16,381 nt of DNA. Origin: Pseudomonadota bacterium. Lineage in GTDB: Bacteria; Pseudomonadota; Alphaproteobacteria; Rhizobiales; Hyphomicrobiaceae. Location: the NCBI GenBank assembly GCA_023416575.1, contig JAEZHL010000077.1:1-16381 (forward strand), written 5' to 3'. Shown here piece after piece: positions 1 through 8,026 of this stretch (positions are counted from its first letter, which is position 1; the number at the start of each line of letters is the position of its first letter). The position numbers and the translations under genes were made by a program. Below the pieces are notes generated by a model that ran no database searches, was not told the DNA's origin, and saw only the letters and a program-made list of their open reading frames with translations.

Positions 1-45
1 TCGTCCGTGTGCAGCCAGCTGTACTTGCCCGGGGAGGGAGGAGTA

Positions 46-698
46 ATGGCTTCTACCCGGATACTGATCGTCGACGATCACCCTTTGTTCCGTAAAGCGC
101 TCAATCAGGCGCTTGCGTCGGCCCTGAGCTCGGCCGAGATCATCGAGGCTGGCTCGCTCGACGAGCTGACGGCGAAGCTCTCCGCCGATAGTGCGATCGA
201 CCTCATTCTGCTGGATCTTTCCATGCCAGGCGTCCAGGGGCTCTCCGGGCTTTTGTACCTGCGCGCCCAGTATCCCGAGATCCGGTGGTCATCGTGTCGG
301 CCAGCGAGGATTTCGGCACGATCCGTGGTGCGATCGGGTTTGGTGCCTCGGGCTATGTCCCCAAGTCGCAGCCCGTCGAGCGGATACGGACCGCGGTGCG
401 CAGCGTGCTCGATGGCGAGATCTGGGTGCCGCCGGATATCGAGCTGTCCGGTCAGGCCAAGGAGACGAGCGAGCTGATTGCGCGCCTGTCCACCCTGACG
501 CCGCAGCAGGTTCGCGTTCTGATGATGCTCGGCGAGGGGCTGCTGAACAAGCAGATCGCCTATCGGCTCAATGTCTCGGAAGCGACGATCAAGGCGCACG
601 TGTCCGCCATTCTGCAGAAGCTGGGCGTCGACAGCCGCACGCAGGCGGTGATCGCTATCAGCAAGCTCGACGGAGGCGACTGGCGCAATCCTGCCTGA
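46..698 (+). pseudogene. NarL/LuxR-family response regulator (CrbR/ErdR-like), disrupted by a one-base frameshift
   Basis: The ATG at 46 follows a strong ribosome binding site (GGAGG at 37-41). The first frame encodes a receiver domain with the acidic pair D10-D11 and phospho-acceptor D57 in the LLDLSMPG motif. It then breaks near 282: after YPEI the expected 'PVVIVSASEDF' continuation is found only in the +2 frame (285-698). That frame carries the receiver end with the conserved lysine (GYVPK) and a LuxR/GerE helix-turn-helix (from LTPQQVRVL to QKLGV). Restoring one C in the ATCCGG stretch gives an intact protein of about 217 residues, normal for the family. The gene converges with the symporter-kinase gene, as expected for a CrbS/CrbR-type pair that controls acetyl-CoA synthetase and acetate use. 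The family call is secure; the partner assignment is inference. Either the regulator is lost, or the base was lost in sequencing or assembly. Confidence 0.85.
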
Positions 699-713
699 GG
701 GCCCTCCGTAGGC
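693..713. terminator. weak candidate bidirectional terminator hairpin
   Basis: Between the convergent regulator and kinase genes, GCCTG at 693-697 can pair with TAGGC at 709-713 (one G-T pair), with a further short GG/CC pairing inside. The hairpin overlaps the regulator's stop codon. No T-run follows on either strand, so intrinsic termination is only a possibility. Confidence 0.25.
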
Positions 714-733
714 GGCAATCCAAACGCAACAGG

Positions 734-3700
734 TCACTCGGCGGCGGTGCGGCGCAGCGCGTACTGGGTCATTACGGCGCGCAGGGCGGCGGCTCTCAAT
801 GGTTTACGCAGCAACCCGAAGCCGCGGGCGCGCAGCTCGCGTTCGACCTCCGGCGAGTGGTCGGCGGTGATGAACACGGCCGGAACCTCCGTCTGCAGCG
901 CCTCCCGCAGCCGGGTGACCGCATCGAGGCCGGTTTCGCTGTTCAGGTGGTAGTCCGCGAGCACGACGTCGGGGATGCACTTCGCGTCTTCGACCGCTGC
1001 GAGGGCACCGGCGGTGCTGTCCGCCGACAGCACCTGACAGCCCCAGCCGGCGAGCAGCGTCTCCATGCCTTCGAGCACGGCCGGCTCGTTGTCGATGCAC
1101 AGGGCGATGCAACCCGCGATCGGCCCCTGGACCGGTGCGCGCGGCGGCAGCGGAATCGCCACGCGGGGGGCCTTCGCGCACGGCAGCAGCACCGAGAAGG
1201 TGGAGCCATGGCCAACGCGTGAATGGAGTGTAATGGGCACATCGAGCACGCGGCAGATGCGCTCGACGATGGAAAGGCCGAGCCCGAGTCCCCGGATCTC
1301 GGACGCCTGATGCTCGAGCCGCTGGAACTCCTTGAAAACCAGCTCGTGTTGCGAGGAGGGGATGCCCCGCCCCGTGTCGGTCACCTGCAGGAGCACGGAG
1401 CCAGCACGCCGGCGCGCCCCGATCAAGACGGAGCCGGAGCGGGTATATTTGACGGCGTTGGCCACGAGATTCTGCAGCACACGCCGCAGCAAACGGCGAT
1501 CGCTCCGCACCCACAGCGAGGACGGCACGACCCTGAGGTCCAGGCCCTTCTCGCGCGCCATGGGATCGAACTCGACCTTCAGGTGAGCCAGGACATCGGC
1601 GAGCGACACGTCGGTGATCTCCGGCTCGAGGCGGCCGGCGTCCATGCGCGAGATATCGATCAGCGCATTCAGGATTTCCTCGACCGCGCCGAGCGAGGCA
1701 TCGATGTTGCGGGCGATGGCGGCGTCGGTGTCGCTCAGGGGGCGCTCGACGAGGCTGGACGTATAGAGGCGGGCGGCATTGAGCGGCTGCAGCAGGTCGT
1801 GGCTGGCCGCCGCGAGGAAGCGCGTCTTGTCGAGATTTGCCTCGTCCGCCTTGGCCTTGGCGACGGCAAGCTCAGCATTGACGCGCAGGATCTCAGCTGT
1901 GCGCTCCCGCACCCGGCCTTCCAGCGTCTCGTTGGCGCGTGCGAGGGCGCGCGCCGCGGCGACCCGGTCTGTGATGTCCGAGTAGGTCGCCACGATGCCG
2001 CCCTGGGGCATGGCGGCGGTCCTGATCTCGATGATGCGGCCGCTGCTCAATGTCTCCTGGATCGTTTCCATGCGAATGCCGATCCGCATCAGGCGGTCGG
2101 CGACGAGCTCGTCGGTGGACCCCTTGCCGAAATCGCCGCGCTCGGCACACGCGCGCAGGATGCGGTTGAGCGGCATGCCGACCTGGCCGAGCTCCGGTGG
2201 CAGGGCGAGCAGCTCCCGGAACTGGCGATTCCAGCAGATGAGCTTCAGGTCCTTGTCGAAGACGCTGAGCCCGTGGCGGACCTGATCGAGCGCCGACTGG
2301 AGAAGGTCGCGGCTGTATTGCAGCGCCTCCGAGGCGTCGTCGAGCAGCCGCAGCGCCGACTGGCTGCCGACGTTGCTGCGCCGCAGCAGCAGCGACAGCA
2401 CCAGCCGCGAGGATGCGGCGCCGATGGCGCTGGTCAGCAGGTGCTCGGTGAAGCGCAGAACCTGGATGTCGGCTTCCGAATGCGGCAGCAGCGTCGCGTT
2501 GCGGCTGGCGCCGAACTCGGCAAACGAGCGCTCGGCACGTTCGGCTCCCAGGTAGCGGGCAACCGTCGCCTGCAGATCGCTGATCGTGATGGACGTCCGC
2601 CAGAGCCGGAAGGTCGGCGTCGGGGCGAGGCGGGGCAGGTCGTCCTGCACGAAGATGTGCGCTTGCAACCGTTCGACGGGCTCAGGAGGGCGCAGCAAGG
2701 ACACCATCACGAACGCCAGCACGTTGGCGAAGATGCTCCAGATGACGCCGTGGGTCAGGGCCTCGAACTCGAGGAAGAACAGGGCCTGGGGCCGCAGCAT
2801 GGCAATGCCGAGGGGGCCGTGCTCCAGGATGTCGGTTCCGAGCCAGCCCGCCTTCACCACCCAGGGCAGGAGCAGCGTGTACGCCCACACGCTGAACCCC
2901 GCCAGGATGCCGGCGATGGCGCCACGGGCGGTGCCGTTGCGCCAGAAGAGGCCGCCGAAGAAGGCGGGCGCGAGCTGGGCCACCGCGGCAAACGAGATGA
3001 GGCCGATGGCGGCCAGCCCCTGGGCCTCTCCGAGCGCGAGGAACACGAGGTAGCCGAGGAGGACGATCGCGAGGATCGCGAACCGGCGGATGATCAGCAG
3101 CACGCTCGTGAGATTGTCCTGCTCGCTCGTCGCTTCGAGCAGCTTCTGGCGCAGCAGCAGCGGATTGACGATGCCGTTGCACACCATGATGGCGAGCGCG
3201 ATCGATTCCACGATCACCATGGCCGTGGCGGCGGACAGGCCGCCGATATAGGCCACGGTCGTGATCAGGTTGGAGCCATGCGAGATCGGCAGCGAGAGCA
3301 CGAACAGGTCGGCGTCGACCGAGCGATCTGGAAACTCCAGCAGGCCCGCGGCGGCGATCGGCACCACGAAGACGTTGATCAGCACGAGGTAGAGGGGAAA
3401 CATCCAGCGCGCCCGCTTGATTTCGCGCTCGGAGTTGTTCTCGACCACCGTGACGTGGAACTGCCGGGGCAGCAGGATGATGCAGACGAAGCTCAGGAAG
3501 GAGACCGTGAGCCAGATGCCGCCATGGAACGGCCGGACGAACGTTGCCTCGATCTCCGCGCTCTGGCGCGCCCGCTCGGCGAACCCGTCGATGCCGCCGA
3601 ATGCGGCGACGACCACGAAGATGCCGACGGCCAGGAACGCGGCCAGCTTCACCAGCGACTCCGCCGCGACCGCCAGCATCAGCCCGTCCTGGTGCTCGGT

Positions 3701-4264
3701 CGCGTCGATGTGGCGGGTACCGAACAGGACGGCAAATGCCGCCAGCGCGAATGCGGCGAGGAGCGCGGTCTCACCATAGCCGGCCATCACGGACCAGTCG
3801 GCAGGCACTTGGTTGTTGCCGACCAGCAGCGCCTCGGTTGAGATGACCACCGCCTTCAGCTGCAGCGCGATGTAAGGCAGCGTGCCGACGACCGCGACGA
3901 TGGTCACCACGGCGGCAACCGCTTGGCTCTTGCCGTAGCGGGCGGCCAGGAAGTCGGCGACGGAGGTGATGTTCTGGCTTTTCGACAGCCTCACGATCCT
4001 GAGGATCAGCGGCCAACCGAACACGAACATCAGGATCGGGCCGATGTAGACCGGAATGAAGTTGTAGCCGGTCGAGGCGGCTAATCCGACGCTGCCGAAG
4101 AACGTCCAGGACGTGCAGTAAACACCGAGCGAGAGCGCATAGATGAGCGGCCGCCCCTGGCCACCTTTACGTGACCGGATCGTGCGATCTCCCGTCCAGG
4201 CGATCGCGAACAGGACGCCGATATAGGCAATGCCAAGGGCGAGGATCGCCCAACTGTCAAACAT
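734..4264 (-). CDS. SLC5-type symporter fused to hybrid sensor histidine kinase/response regulator (CrbS/MxtR/CbrA-like)
   Basis: A 1176-residue inner-membrane sensor. Residues about 1-510 form a polytopic sodium/solute symporter domain with about 13 hydrophobic segments. A STAC-like linker (about 530-640), a PAS domain (about 655-775) and a short coiled coil follow. The HisKA domain has the H-box SHDLLQPLNAARL (His near 821). The HATPase domain has an N-box (LVANAVKYT, near 933), DTGRGI (near 962) and GLGLGLSIV (near 993). A C-terminal receiver spans 1052-1176, with D1104 in VLADYHL and K1154. All catalytic and phospho-relay residues are present, so the kinase looks functional. In Vibrio and Pseudomonas the same architecture (CrbS, MxtR) works with a LuxR-type regulator to induce acetate use; CbrA is a related sensor. 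Here the putative partner at 46-698 is frameshifted, and no acs or actP gene lies in the window. The start is the first ATG, preceded by only a weak GAGAGCAGG. The signal sensed is not known from sequence. Confidence 0.92.
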   Translation of the reverse strand: MFDSWAILALGIAYIGVLFAIAWTGDRTIRSRKGGQGRPLIYALSLGVYCTSWTFFGSVGLAASTGYNFIPVYIGPILMFVFGWPLILRIVRLSKSQNITSVADFLAARYGKSQAVAAVVTIVAVVGTLPYIALQLKAVVISTEALLVGNNQVPADWSVMAGYGETALLAAFALAAFAVLFGTRHIDATEHQDGLMLAVAAESLVKLAAFLAVGIFVVVAAFGGIDGFAERARQSAEIEATFVRPFHGGIWLTVSFLSFVCIILLPRQFHVTVVENNSEREIKRARWMFPLYLVLINVFVVPIAAAGLLEFPDRSVDADLFVLSLPISHGSNLITTVAYIGGLSAATAMVIVESIALAIMVCNGIVNPLLLRQKLLEATSEQDNLTSVLLIIRRFAILAIVLLGYLVFLALGEAQGLAAIGLISFAAVAQLAPAFFGGLFWRNGTARGAIAGILAGFSVWAYTLLLPWVVKAGWLGTDILEHGPLGIAMLRPQALFFLEFEALTHGVIWSIFANVLAFVMVSLLRPPEPVERLQAHIFVQDDLPRLAPTPTFRLWRTSITISDLQATVARYLGAERAERSFAEFGASRNATLLPHSEADIQVLRFTEHLLTSAIGAASSRLVLSLLLRRSNVGSQSALRLLDDASEALQYSRDLLQSALDQVRHGLSVFDKDLKLICWNRQFRELLALPPELGQVGMPLNRILRACAERGDFGKGSTDELVADRLMRIGIRMETIQETLSSGRIIEIRTAAMPQGGIVATYSDITDRVAAARALARANETLEGRVRERTAEILRVNAELAVAKAKADEANLDKTRFLAAASHDLLQPLNAARLYTSSLVERPLSDTDAAIARNIDASLGAVEEILNALIDISRMDAGRLEPEITDVSLADVLAHLKVEFDPMAREKGLDLRVVPSSLWVRSDRRLLRRVLQNLVANAVKYTRSGSVLIGARRRAGSVLLQVTDTGRGIPSSQHELVFKEFQRLEHQASEIRGLGLGLSIVERICRVLDVPITLHSRVGHGSTFSVLLPCAKAPRVAIPLPPRAPVQGPIAGCIALCIDNEPAVLEGMETLLAGWGCQVLSADSTAGALAAVEDAKCIPDVVLADYHLNSETGLDAVTRLREALQTEVPAVFITADHSPEVERELRARGFGLLRKPLRAAALRAVMTQYALRRTAAE

Positions 4265-4450
4265 CGGGCCTGCTCTCGCTTCCAGGGTGGTCGGCAGCGC
4301 GGCTGCATTGAAGCGACTGCGGAGCGCAAGGGTGGCCCATGTTGCGCGAAGTTCGAGGCCAAGTGCAAGAGCGCAGCACGCGGACGGGAGGCTCGCTCGT
4401 CGATTTACTGCCTCGGGCGGCCGGACTAGCGTCGGCTGGGGTGATTCGGA

Positions 4451-4475
4451 CTGGCTTCAGGCGCGTTGAAGCCAG
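4451..4475. promoter_or_regulatory. perfect 9-bp inverted repeat in the mscL leader
   Basis: CTGGCTTCA at 4451-4459 is repeated as its exact reverse complement TGAAGCCAG at 4467-4475, with a 7-base spacer. It ends 10 bases before the mscL ribosome binding site (GAGAGG, 4486-4491). It could be a dyad operator or, if transcribed, a stable leader hairpin. No T-run follows, so it does not look like a terminator. It lies in the 234-base divergent gap between the kinase and mscL starts, where I see no other clear element. Confidence 0.55.
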
Positions 4476-4498
4476 AGGCCCATGCGAGAGGATCAGCG

Positions 4499-4885
4499 AT
4501 GAGCATCATTCAGGAATTCAAAGAATTCGCCATGCGGGGCAACGTCTTGGACCTTGCCATCGCAGTCATTATGGGTGCCGCGTTCGGCCCCGTTGTGACG
4601 ACCCTGGTCGAGGGCGTCATCATGCCTCCCATCGGCTACCTGCTGGCGGGGATCGATTTCTCGTCGCTGGCGATCACCTTGCCGACACCGACCGGCCATG
4701 AAGTCGAGATCAAGTACGGCCTGTTCCTCAATGCCGTCATCTCATTCCTCGTCACGGCGTTCGCCATCTTCCTGCTGGTCAAAGCTGTGAACCGGTTCCG
4801 CAAGCCGGCCCCGAAAGCGCCGGCCGCGCCGCCGCCGGCCGAGGTCTACCTGCGCGAGATCCGGGACGCCCTCGTCAAGAAGTGA
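4499..4885 (+). CDS. mscL: large-conductance mechanosensitive channel MscL
   Basis: A 128-residue inner-membrane channel that opens under membrane tension and releases solutes during hypo-osmotic shock; the family works as a homopentamer. The N-terminal amphipathic helix (SIIQEFKEFAMRGN) leads into the pore-lining first transmembrane helix (VLDLAIAVIMGAAFGPVVTTLV). A periplasmic loop, a second helix (about 78-100, FLNAVISFLVTAFAIFLLV) and a charged cytoplasmic C-terminal helix ending REIRDALVKK follow. The length is close to the usual 130-140 residues. The ATG at 4499 was chosen over the in-frame ATG at 4466 because GAGAGG sits 7 bases before it and the family begins exactly here; the earlier start would also cut into the inverted repeat at 4451-4475. 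The gene is monocistronic and converges with the radical SAM gene, leaving 25 bases between stops. Confidence 0.97.
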   Translation: MSIIQEFKEFAMRGNVLDLAIAVIMGAAFGPVVTTLVEGVIMPPIGYLLAGIDFSSLAITLPTPTGHEVEIKYGLFLNAVISFLVTAFAIFLLVKAVNRFRKPAPKAPAAPPPAEVYLREIRDALVKK

Positions 4886-4910
4886 TCCCAGAAACTCGGC
4901 GGTGGCACGC

Positions 4911-5897
4911 TTACGAGCAGCTGCCGCCGCCGAGCACGCAGAACTTGGCGCAATGCGGATGGCAGAGCTTCACGGCGCCGTTGGTAAACATGCCGCCGTT
5001 CGCATTAGCGGCCGCGGCCAGGGTCCGGCCCATCTCGAACGCCGGCTCATAGGGCAGCAGTGTGCAGGGGACGACGACCGGGGTCGGCGCGCCCTTGCGT
5101 TTCACGACCATCCGGCTCGAGGCGCACATCACGTCCGTCGGCGACTTCTCGAGGATGCCCCAGCAGGCGGTCGTGATCTCCGGACCCTCGTAGTGGCCTT
5201 CCATCTCGGGCAGCAGCATCAGCTGGCCGTGATCGCTGGCGTCGATGGGCCAGCCGCGCTCTGCGATCAGGGCGGCATAGCCCGCGCGGGCGGTGGGCTC
5301 TTCCTCGCCCCACGTGGTCCGTCCGGCGATGGCGATGTTGAACTTGCTCGCGGACAGCCAGTCGAGCCCTTCCAGCGTCTTGCTCCAGGTGCGCGGTCCG
5401 CGCTCGCTTTCGTGCTTGGCCCGCGTGTGATGATCGAGGCTGACGCGGATCTTCAACCGCGCCCCATGCGCTGCCAGCAGGGCGAGCAGCCCTTCCTTGA
5501 TCTTCGGCCGCTGCATCGGGCGCATGGCGTTGGTGAGAACGAGCACGTCGAATCCCCGCGCCAGGGCATCGCTTAGCATCGTCAGGAACTCGGGGTTAAG
5601 GAACGGCTCGCCGCCCGTGAAGCCGATCTCGCGCGTCGGCAGCTGGTGCTCAGCGATTTCATCGAGGTAGGCAGCGACCTCCGCCGCCGTGATGTAGGCG
5701 AGGCGGTCGTTCTGCGGGCTGGATTCGATGTAACAGTTGCGGCAGGTGATATTGCAGAGTGTGCCGGTGTTGATCCACAGCGTCCGCAAGCCCGTGAGCG
5801 GGACGACGGCCCGCGGCTCTCCATGCGCCGTCCAGTCCGGGTTTTGGAACTTGCCGGCGGGATGGCCGGTCACGGGCACCTGGGCTTCGATCGTCAC
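4911..5897 (-). CDS. radical SAM enzyme with cysteine-rich, SPASM/twitch-like C-terminus (function unknown)
   Basis: A 328-residue cytosolic protein. The radical SAM cluster motif CNITCRNC lies at residues 48-55 (C48, C52, C55, the CxxxCxxC spacing), and the SAM-binding GGEP at 95-98. The C-terminal third has seven further cysteines: 245, 258, 278, 312, 316, 320 and 327. The last four fall in a CxxxCxxxC...GGGSCS tail, which suggests at least one auxiliary iron-sulfur cluster as in SPASM or twitch domains. Such enzymes often modify peptides, nucleotides or cofactors, but I cannot name the reaction. The start is GTG at 5897-5895, supported by an excellent ribosome binding site (GGGAGGTGAG) ending a few bases upstream. 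No small precursor peptide gene is recognisable beside it. It is flanked by mscL (convergent) and a tRNA gene, so the context gives no pathway. The fold is sure; the function is not. Confidence 0.88.
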   Translation of the reverse strand: MTIEAQVPVTGHPAGKFQNPDWTAHGEPRAVVPLTGLRTLWINTGTLCNITCRNCYIESSPQNDRLAYITAAEVAAYLDEIAEHQLPTREIGFTGGEPFLNPEFLTMLSDALARGFDVLVLTNAMRPMQRPKIKEGLLALLAAHGARLKIRVSLDHHTRAKHESERGPRTWSKTLEGLDWLSASKFNIAIAGRTTWGEEEPTARAGYAALIAERGWPIDASDHGQLMLLPEMEGHYEGPEITTACWGILEKSPTDVMCASSRMVVKRKGAPTPVVVPCTLLPYEPAFEMGRTLAAAANANGGMFTNGAVKLCHPHCAKFCVLGGGSCS

Positions 5898-6067
5898 GCG
5901 CTCACCTCCCGCAACGCCTGTCGGCGAACCGCGGCGACGCTATCACGGCGCTCGCACGAGGCCGATTCACATTCTGGGGATGCTGCCGCGCCGAGCCTGA
6001 CGTTCCACGATCGCGTTCAAAGGGGGCTTCCTCTGGCCAGCGCCTGTGCTATGTAAAGAGCTCGCGA

Positions 6068-6142
6068 GCGGGCGTAGTTCAGTGGTAGAACATCAGCTTC
6101 CCAAGCTGAGTGTCGTGGGTTCGATTCCCATCGCCCGCTCCA
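6068..6142 (+). tRNA. tRNA-Gly (anticodon CCC)
   Basis: A 75-base cloverleaf. The acceptor stem GCGGGCG (6068-6074) pairs with CGCCCGC (6132-6138), discriminator base T at 6139, and CCA is encoded at 6140-6142. The D-loop GTTCAGTGGTAGAAC is present. The anticodon stem TCAGC/GCTGA encloses the loop TTCCCAA, which gives anticodon CCC and decodes GGG. The T-arm is GTGGG-TTCGATT-CCCAT. All stems pair well, so the gene looks functional. TATGTA at 6050-6055, about 12 bases upstream, could be a -10 box, but no convincing -35 is visible. Confidence 0.97.
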
Positions 6143-6406
6143 ATCAAATCAAGAGTCTACGACCGATTTGACGGCTGGGCGCTTGGCGGTGCCGCGTCGG
6201 CTAGATTGAATCGACCCGGGGGTGGGGTGGTCGCCGCTCCCTCGACTCATCGGCGCAGGCGCGACGCGGATCGCTGCCCCCTCCCATATCAGTTTGCGCT
6301 CAGCTACGAGCCAGCGGGACAGCTACGTCGGATAGCATTGGTGCTGCCAGCGGGATCGGCTCGGCGGGGCTCCATATCCTCGCTGTCAGACGCGTAGAGA
6401 TGCGGT
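6143..6406. other. gene-free region between tRNA-Gly and the GMC oxidoreductase gene
   Basis: No coding pattern is convincing here. Just after the tRNA, TCAAATC (6144-6150) is repeated inverted as GATTTGA (6165-6171), with a 14-base spacer. An 8-base direct repeat CAGCTACG occurs at 6301-6308 and 6320-6327, 19 bases apart. An open frame covering most of the region starts inside the tRNA and resembles no protein I know. I find no integrase and no duplicated tRNA end that would mark an integrated element. Confidence 0.6.
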
Positions 6407-8026
6407 CTAGCGTTCGAGGATGAGGGCGGCGCCTTTTTCGCCGATCATCAGGGAGGCGGCGTTGGTGTTAGCGGATGTGACCGAGGGCATCACGGAGGCG
6501 TCGATGACGCGTAGCGCTTCGACGCCGTGCACCCGCAGCCTCGGATCGACGACGGACCCTTCATCCATTCCCATGCGGCACGTCCCGCATTGATGGAAAA
6601 CCGTGCCGCCGTGCTGGCGCGCGAACTCGAGCAGCGCGGCATCACCCTGCTTTTCATCGCCCGGCAACACTTCCTTGTCCCACAGCGGACGGAAAGCCGG
6701 CTGATTATAGATGTCGCGCAGCATCCGGATGCCGGCCACCGTGACCCGGCGATCGCGCTCGGTTGAGAGATAGCGCGGCTCGATCAGCGGTGCCGCGTTG
6801 GGGTCGGCGCTTCGGATCCGGAGGCGCCCGCGAGACTCGGGATGACATTGCCACATCGCAGCGGTGAACCCCGAGTAGCGGTGCAGCGGGTCGCCCGGCT
6901 TGTCGACCGACAGCGGCATGACATTGAACTGGATGTCGGGCCGGCCGCCCCGCGCATGCTCCGTGCAGGCTGCACCGCCCACTTGGCCGGCGCCGATTGT
7001 CAGAGGTCCGCGCCCATGCGCGAGCCAATCCCAGCCCATCCGCGCCAGTCTCAGCGGATGGCGCACGTCGTCGTTCAAGGAGTTGCGCTCTTTGAGCCGC
7101 ACGATCGTGCGCGCCTGATAATGGTCCTGCAAATTTTCACCGACACCGGGCAGGTCGGCGACGATGTCGATGCCGAGCCGCCGCAGGTGATCGGCGGGCC
7201 CGATGCCCGAAAGCTGGAGGAGCTGGGGGGATTGCAGGGCGCCAGCGGCCAGGATCACTTCGCGATCAGCGCGCGCCTGTTTGTCATTGCCATCCGCGCG
7301 CCAGATGACGCCCGTGGCGCGCGAGCCCTCGCACAGAACGCGCCCGACCATGGCGCCGGTGACAACCGTCAGATTGGGGCGGCCAAGCGCAGGCCGCAGG
7401 AAGGCGGCCGCGGCGCTGGAGCGCCAACGTTTTCCGATGCTGAGCTGATAGGGACCGACGCCGTAGGTGGTCTCGCCGTTGAAGTCCGGATTATACGGCA
7501 GCCCCGCTTCCTGCGCGGCGGCGAGCCATGCCCTGCATGCCGGGTGATCGTTGCGCAGCGTTGAAACGGAGAGCTCGCCATGCGCACCGCGAAACTGGCT
7601 CGACGGGCCGTCGAAACTCTCCAGCTTGCGAAAATAAGGGAGAACCTCCTGATAGCTCCATCCTGTGGCGCCGGATTTCGACCAGTCATCGAAATCCTCG
7701 GATTGACCGCGAATGAAAATCAGGCCGTTGATCGAGCTCGAACCGCCAAGGATGCGCCCGCGCGGCCAGACGATGCCGCGGCCCCCGGTGCCTTCGCACG
7801 GCTCGGTGGGAAACAGACGCGAAAACCGCTCGTCATAAATCGTGCGGAAATACCCGACTGGCAGCTTCAGCCAGAAATTGCGATCCTGGCCGCCAGCTTC
7901 CAAGAGCAGCACTTTGCATGCTGGATCAGAGGACAGCCGGTTGGCGAGCACGCAGCCCGCCGAACCGGCGCCGACAATGATGTAGTCGTAGGTTTGGGGC
8001 CGCAACGTTTCAGCTCTTCGTTGCAT
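6407..8026 (-). CDS. GMC-family FAD-dependent oxidoreductase (choline/alcohol dehydrogenase-like)
   Basis: A 539-residue flavoprotein expected to oxidise a primary or secondary alcohol. The N-terminal dinucleotide fold is YDYIIVGAGSAGCVLANRL (GAGSAG at 19-24), with LLEAGG at 41-46. GMC signature 1 is GRILGGSSSINGL (about 90-102), and signature 2 is the AGALQSPQLLQLSGIGP stretch. The C-terminal active-site part has H478 in HQCGTCRMG and the TSANTNAASLMIGEKGA segment, where N520 or N522 would complete the His-Asn pair. There is no signal peptide. The length is normal. The start overlaps the end of the substrate-binding protein gene by 17 bases, so it is the last gene of the transporter operon and probably acts on the imported compound. 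No strong ribosome binding site precedes this ATG, which suggests translational coupling. The exact substrate is unknown; choline is unlikely to be implied by this transporter type. Confidence 0.92.
   Translation of the reverse strand: MQRRAETLRPQTYDYIIVGAGSAGCVLANRLSSDPACKVLLLEAGGQDRNFWLKLPVGYFRTIYDERFSRLFPTEPCEGTGGRGIVWPRGRILGGSSSINGLIFIRGQSEDFDDWSKSGATGWSYQEVLPYFRKLESFDGPSSQFRGAHGELSVSTLRNDHPACRAWLAAAQEAGLPYNPDFNGETTYGVGPYQLSIGKRWRSSAAAAFLRPALGRPNLTVVTGAMVGRVLCEGSRATGVIWRADGNDKQARADREVILAAGALQSPQLLQLSGIGPADHLRRLGIDIVADLPGVGENLQDHYQARTIVRLKERNSLNDDVRHPLRLARMGWDWLAHGRGPLTIGAGQVGGAACTEHARGGRPDIQFNVMPLSVDKPGDPLHRYSGFTAAMWQCHPESRGRLRIRSADPNAAPLIEPRYLSTERDRRVTVAGIRMLRDIYNQPAFRPLWDKEVLPGDEKQGDAALLEFARQHGGTVFHQCGTCRMGMDEGSVVDPRLRVHGVEALRVIDASVMPSVTSANTNAASLMIGEKGAALILER

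Noticed and set aside
697..706. GAGGGCCCTC palindrome between the regulator and the kinase
   Set aside because: As a plain 10-base palindrome it has no loop and is expected by chance in GC-rich sequence; only the longer, weaker hairpin around it is listed.
1223..3841. 872-codon open frame on the plus strand opposite the sensor kinase gene
   Set aside because: It is antisense to a clear multidomain kinase with all motifs. The product is low-complexity, rich in Arg, Gln, Glu, Asp, His and Gly with no recognisable domain, as expected from high-GC third-position bias.
4330..4350. TGGCCC...TTGC resembling a sigma-54 promoter upstream of the sensor kinase/mscL gap
   Set aside because: The GG and GC elements are 8 bases apart rather than the required 10.
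4902..5576. 224-codon plus-strand frame opposite the radical SAM gene
   Set aside because: It is antisense to a gene with clear radical SAM motifs and a strong ribosome binding site, and has no domain of its own.
6110..6397. 95-codon open frame downstream of the tRNA
   Set aside because: Its start lies inside the tRNA gene; the MSWVRFPSPAP beginning is the translated T-arm, a well-known spurious product. The rest resembles nothing.
6068..6406. tRNA-Gly as an attachment site for an integrated element
   Set aside because: No integrase gene and no repeated copy of the tRNA 3' end is visible downstream in the window.
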